Shown here one piece after another: positions 61,899 to 64,000 of a DNA stretch of 64,000 nt; position 1 is the stretch's first letter, and each line of letters starts with the position of its first letter. Source of the DNA: Plantago elongata (lineage: Eukaryota > Streptophyta > Magnoliopsida > Lamiales > Plantaginaceae); assembly GCA_036897095.1 (NCBI GenBank), contig JAYMSP010000043.1, forward strand, positions 41,571 through 105,570, read 5' to 3'. The position numbers and the translations under genes are program-made. The notes below the pieces were generated by a model. That model did not search any database. It was not told the DNA's origin and saw only the letters and a list, made by a program, of their open reading frames with translations.

Positions 61899-63452
61899 CT
61901 AGTTATCCTCTTCCTCGCCTTCATTTGAGATCTCATGATCCAGTTGCCGTTTGTGAGAGCTCCAACCCTGTATTTCATTTCTGTAATCGTCATGAGATGG
62001 CAAGTCATCGAGTAACTCTCTTTCATCCTTTAAACCAAATTTTCAGAGATTTATTTCAGTAACAGTTTAAAATTTATCAAGAGAGGTCTACTTGTGTTTT
62101 AACTTGCAATTACCTCTTCAAAGCTTTTCTTTTCCTTCTTTGCACTAGTGAATGAGAAACGGTTTGCCATCTCATTAAATACTTGGAAGCCTTGTACATC
62201 TCCATTCTTAATGCTTGCTTCCAGCTGCCAACAGAAAGATAATGAATCAGTTAGATGCAGGTAATAGCATTCTATAAACTAAGACAACTTTAACAGTTGA
62301 AGTTTAGAACCTGAATGTGAAAGATGCAAAGGGCAATGCTTGCAATTGGCAGCCAACTGTCCTCAGGAGATATCGATAAATGTGACCTGGAATAACAAGA
62401 TACTTCTACTTTAGCTCAACCACATTCTTCAGAGTTCTATGTACCTTTTTCTGCCATCAAGCTCAAACATAACAGACACTGCAAACACCATCCAGAAAGT
62501 ATAATCGAATATGCTTTCTACAACCACACAAGAGTCTCATTCAACAACTCAAACAAGGGGGTTTACAACAATGAAGCAAAAAATCACAATGCATATTTGT
62601 TTGTAAGAGTAGAACTACATAGACCAAGCAAATCTAGAACTCAGAGTAACCTTCTACTATATTCATTTCAATGCAATACTCTTTACTTGATCCAATCATA
62701 CACCATATGTCTGTAAAAATAAATCTCCAGAGAGTTCCTTCTACAATATAAACCTAATGAAGTACCCTTCACTTGATTCGATCATAGGCAGAGTCAATTG
62801 ATCAGCAACGGTACTACAAATCAAATGCCTCCTTATGACTAGACATTTACACTACAAACAGTGAACACACTAGCTACGATATAAAAATTACAACACATAG
62901 TTGAGAAAAGGAGTCGGACCTCAAGTAAGGAGCCAAGTAAACAATGGCGTAAACGGCATAACGACGCCTTCCGGTATCCATCCAAGCAAACACCCAGCTC
63001 TACAACATCAGAAACCAAACTTCCAAAACAGTAAATAAAAATGTAAACAAGCATTCCGATTGATTGAGAAATTAGGAGCAGCTAACCATCCAATTGAAGT
63101 AAGGAATGAAGCTGATGATGGCCATAACAGCAAAGCGAGCATCAGAAGAGTCAATCAGCGATTCCTCAGCCTCCAAATCGTGTGACGGCGGAGGGAGCGG
63201 AAAAACCAGCGAGTTAAGTATGCACGCCCCGATCGCCATAGCAACTGGCGCATCCCCCGCCAGCTCCATCCCCGCCCTGCACCTTCCTCTTCCGCCATTT
63301 CTCTGAGTCTTCTTACTAGTTGTGGTTGTTAGTTGGTGTGATGTGTTGGTATTCTGTTTGAGCTGGTTGTTGTATCTGTTTGTGAGTAAAGCAGCCGATA
63401 GGGAGCAAGGGTGATGGGAGGTGGAAGTCAGGCTTAACGGCCGCGGAGGCAT
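61899..63452 (-). CDS. plastid-targeted membrane protein, unknown function
   Basis: Five exons on the minus strand: 63087-63452, 62920-62999, 62311-62386, 62114-62224 and 61899-62027 (762 nt, 253 residues). The first ~65 residues (MPPRPLSLTSTSHHPCSLSA, then Thr/Ser/Asn-rich) look like a chloroplast transit peptide. The core is hydrophobic and conserved-looking: DAPVAMAIGACILNSLVFP, DARFAVMAIISFIPYFNWMS, WVFAWMDTGRRRYAVYAIVY, LAPYLRSHLSISPEDSWLPI. The C-terminal tail is soluble and acidic (FEEDERELLDDLPSHDDYRN, ending GEEDN). This is a conserved plant membrane protein type, but I do not know its function. The start is the first ATG in a GC-rich exon. Confidence 0.8.
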
Positions 63453-63539
63453 CTAACGTGTGCCGGTGATGGATTGGGGAAGACGAAGAAGAAAGGAAAT
63501 GGACGGAGACTTTTTGAATTTTACTTTTCTTTCAGTAGC

Positions 63540-64000
63540 AAGTAGGGCCTATTTGGTTCGGTCTTTTCCCTTAATTATATGGGTATGATGGCTAGATTAG
63601 ATAATACCATCTCCAACTAGAATATTCTTTCGAACCAAATATTTGTAAAAATTTTATAAAATTTTCATTTCGTGTTTAATATTGATATGTTTAAACTGTT
63701 TGCGGACATGTTCGTTAATAAATAAACACGAACATGAACACAAAATTTATTGTTCGATAGTTCGCGAACTGTTTATGAACAATACATATATTTATTATAT
63801 ATTTTTTTTTATTTATATAATATAATAATATATTTTACTCCATTTTGAATAGTTGTATTTTTGTAGCTCATCTTAATTTATATTATTCATAGGATAAGTG
63901 TATGACATTATGTGGGATCATGAATTTTACCTTGAAATATCATTTTTTATTGACCCTTTATTCTACTTGAATTCTGGGGTTTTACAATGAACAGACGGTT
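63540..64000. other. repeat-rich flank at the window end
   Basis: A word matching the ACCATCTCC-type MITE end begins near 63,608. GTTCGCGAACTGTTTATGAAC-like palindromic words with CGAACATGAACAC (63,700-63,790) are typical of degenerate plant DNA elements. No gene is visible before the window ends. Confidence 0.4.

Overview
This is nuclear DNA from a flowering plant, most likely a eudicot: AT-rich intergenic DNA, GT-AG introns, one gene per transcript, and plant-specific families (an LHW-type bHLH factor, PUX10, a phytocyanin, plastid-targeted membrane proteins). I cannot name the species from the sequence.

Layout. Positions 1-17,750 hold no convincing protein-coding gene apart from a possible 5' UTR exon of a leftward gene near 1.1-1.25 kb. 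The rest of that stretch is repeat DNA: tRNA-like retroposons, several MITEs, a candidate ~2.0 kb solo LTR and a ~300 bp inverted repeat. The genes follow: an LHW-clade bHLH transcription factor (+, 18,326-22,011); a 6.6 kb PIF/Harbinger transposon with TAA target duplications and broken ORFs (22,479-29,079); ZNHIT2-like HIT zinc finger protein (+, 29,399-33,106); PUX10-like UBA/UBX protein (+, 34,170-38,849), with a hAT insertion in its first intron; a decayed partial duplicate of the next locus (about 39.06-40.19 kb); a Yippee-like protein of the At4g27745 type (-, 43,149-44,425); the m6A methyltransferase MTA/METTL3 (+, 46,628-50,531); an early nodulin-like phytocyanin (-, 53,138-53,790); a MYG1-type DHH nuclease (-, 55,313-57,864); and two plastid-targeted membrane proteins of unknown function facing each other tail to tail (+, 59,393-61,105 and -, 61,899-63,452).

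All nine gene models were assembled exon by exon. Every junction used is GT-AG, and each total coding length is divisible by three. The genes are unrelated housekeeping or regulatory loci (transcription, snRNP/R2TP assembly, lipid-droplet/p97 quality control, mRNA methylation, organellar RNA processing, plastid membranes) and form no pathway cluster. PUX10 and MTA are also near neighbours in Arabidopsis (At4g10790 and At4g10760), so part of the order looks ancestral.

The most informative material outside the genes is the transposon record: a Harbinger element whose end sequence is shared by nearby MITEs, three hAT-type elements (one with a perfect 8-bp target duplication), and a partial Yippee-gene duplication that preserves empty sites for two insertions. 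I found no clearly new multi-gene system.
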